Below, piece after piece: positions 63,144-64,000 of a stretch of 64,000 bases of DNA (position 1 is the stretch's first letter; each line of letters starts with the position of its first letter). The stretch spans positions 4,030,001-4,094,000 of the forward strand of contig NZ_CP066339.1 of assembly GCF_016406125.1 (NCBI RefSeq), written 5' to 3'. The translations under genes and the position numbers were made by a program. Source of the stretch: Alicyclobacillus sp. SO9 (lineage in GTDB: Bacteria > Bacillota > Bacilli > Alicyclobacillales > Alicyclobacillaceae). The notes under the pieces were generated by a model, which had not been told where the DNA came from, did no database searches, and saw only the letters and a program-made list of their open reading frames with translations.

Positions 63144-64000
63144 CCAATTACCTCCCAGTTCGACCGCTCGACATCTTTCAACAGATACCACTGCCCTGCA
63201 GTCAGTCCCCTCGCAAAAGAGGGCCTTACCGAATGGTCTGTTGGACCGTGCCCATGTCCGACAGACCATGTTGCCGCACCTAGAATCGCCTCGTAAATGA
63301 ATTGCTTAGCCGTGCCAACGGCCTCATACAGATTTAAACCGGCTGCCAATCCGCCTGCAACGGCCGATGAGAAGGTACACCCCGTCCCATGAGTCTTTTG
63401 ACTCTCAACGTGAGGTGTTACAAAGTATGTGAAGCGAGAACCGTCGAACAACACATCTATAGCAAACGCTTCTTTTTGTAACTCTTTTGGCAGAGTATCC
63501 CGGGTCCATGCGGCAGAAGCGTGACCCCCCTTGAGAATAACAGCTGACGCCCCAAGTCGCGACAGCACCGCAGCAGCTTTAGCGCACTCATCCCATGAGC
63601 GAATTGAGCTGCCTGTCAAATGTTCTGCCTCCGGTATATTCGGTGTAACAACTGCGGCTTGCGGAAACAGATGTTCTATAACGGCCGCCACGGCATCTTC
63701 CTTCAGCAGGCTTTCGCCCCCTTTTGCAACCATAACGGGATCGAGGACAACCGGTCCTTGGTAGACACTTGAGAGCCTCTGTGCTACAGCCGTTGTAACG
63801 GAAGCTGTTCCTAACATGCCAATTTTCACTGCATCGGCCCCAATGTCATTTAACACAGAATCTATTTGCTGCAAAACGAGGGTTTCATCAAGCACCTGCA
63901 CCTGTTGAACACCGACCGTATTTTGCGCTGTTACGGCTGTCAGCGCAGATGCGCCGTAAATTTCAAATGCAGCAAAGGTTTTGAGGTCAGCCTGAATACC
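63140..64000 (-). CDS. thiD: Hydroxymethylpyrimidine (phosphate) kinase, N terminus outside window
   Basis: The frame is open to the window edge and reads GIQADLKTFAAFEIYGASAL then TAVTAQNTVGVQ at the right end, the start of the ThiD core. It continues with VLDPVMVAKGGESLLKE, VVTPNIPEAEHLTG, VILKGGHA and the anion-hole motif THGTGCTFSSAVAG. It phosphorylates HMP and HMP-P. Only a few N-terminal residues are missing. Any TPP riboswitch would lie outside the window. Confidence 0.94.
   Translation of the reverse strand, partial: GIQADLKTFAAFEIYGASALTAVTAQNTVGVQQVQVLDETLVLQQIDSVLNDIGADAVKIGMLGTASVTTAVAQRLSSVYQGPVVLDPVMVAKGGESLLKEDAVAAVIEHLFPQAAVVTPNIPEAEHLTGSSIRSWDECAKAAAVLSRLGASAVILKGGHASAAWTRDTLPKELQKEAFAIDVLFDGSRFTYFVTPHVESQKTHGTGCTFSSAVAGGLAAGLNLYEAVGTAKQFIYEAILGAATWSVGHGHGPTDHSVRPSFARGLTAGQWYLLKDVERSNWEVIG

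Overview
The window looks like chromosome of a Gram-positive, spore-former-type Bacillota member (class Bacilli, possibly Alicyclobacillaceae; the family is a guess). The right half keeps the core gene neighbourhood familiar from Bacillus: mdh, icd, a two-component pair, polA, mutM, coaE, then trpS, pyk, pfkA, accA, accD, a pgpA/yutG-type gene, dnaE and a ytoI-type gene. Ribosome-binding sites are strong (GGAGG type) and GTG/TTG starts are common.

1-25.1 kb is a sugar-scavenging region. It starts with a short block read rightward (end of a DhaL-type kinase, a divergent triose-phosphate-isomerase paralogue, a DeoR-type regulator and a UlaG-type metallo-hydrolase). Three plant-polysaccharide clusters read leftward follow. 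The first has an AraR-type regulator, an SDR, an AraM/EgsA-type dehydrogenase, a GH51 arabinofuranosidase and an AraNPQ-type importer. The second has a GH127 beta-L-arabinofuranosidase with its own importer, a divergent LacI-type regulator and the remnant of a GH43 arabinanase. The third has a LacI-type regulator, an importer and a GH36 alpha-galactosidase. Each importer is a lipoprotein plus two permeases with no ATPase, so a shared ATPase encoded elsewhere is implied. A strong hairpin follows each binding-protein gene.

25.4-39.2 kb is layered mobile DNA. The 14-bp 3' end of a tRNA-Leu(GAG) gene (39142-39226) is repeated in the same orientation at 30320-30333. This marks an island of about 8.8 kb with a decayed tyrosine integrase beside the tRNA. 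Just past the far repeat is a terminator that was probably the tRNA's original one. A group IIC intron (25419-30272) sits right after that terminator, and its reverse transcriptase gene is split by a 2973-bp serine-recombinase element (26506-29478). Inside the island are two IS110-family transposases, an MccB-like peptide-adenylating enzyme, a 41-codon exported-peptide gene and a divergent HTH-TPR regulator of RRNPP type. Together the last three look like a peptide-signalling or peptide-modification system that I do not recognise as described; this is the most interesting part of the window.

39.4-64 kb is housekeeping, nearly all read leftward: a lytic transglycosylase, coaE, mutM, polA, mdh, icd, a histidine kinase and response regulator, trpS, pyk, pfkA, accAD, dnaE, a CBS/DRTGG protein, three small membrane proteins, and the thiamine salvage genes thiE, thiM and thiD (thiD cut by the window edge).
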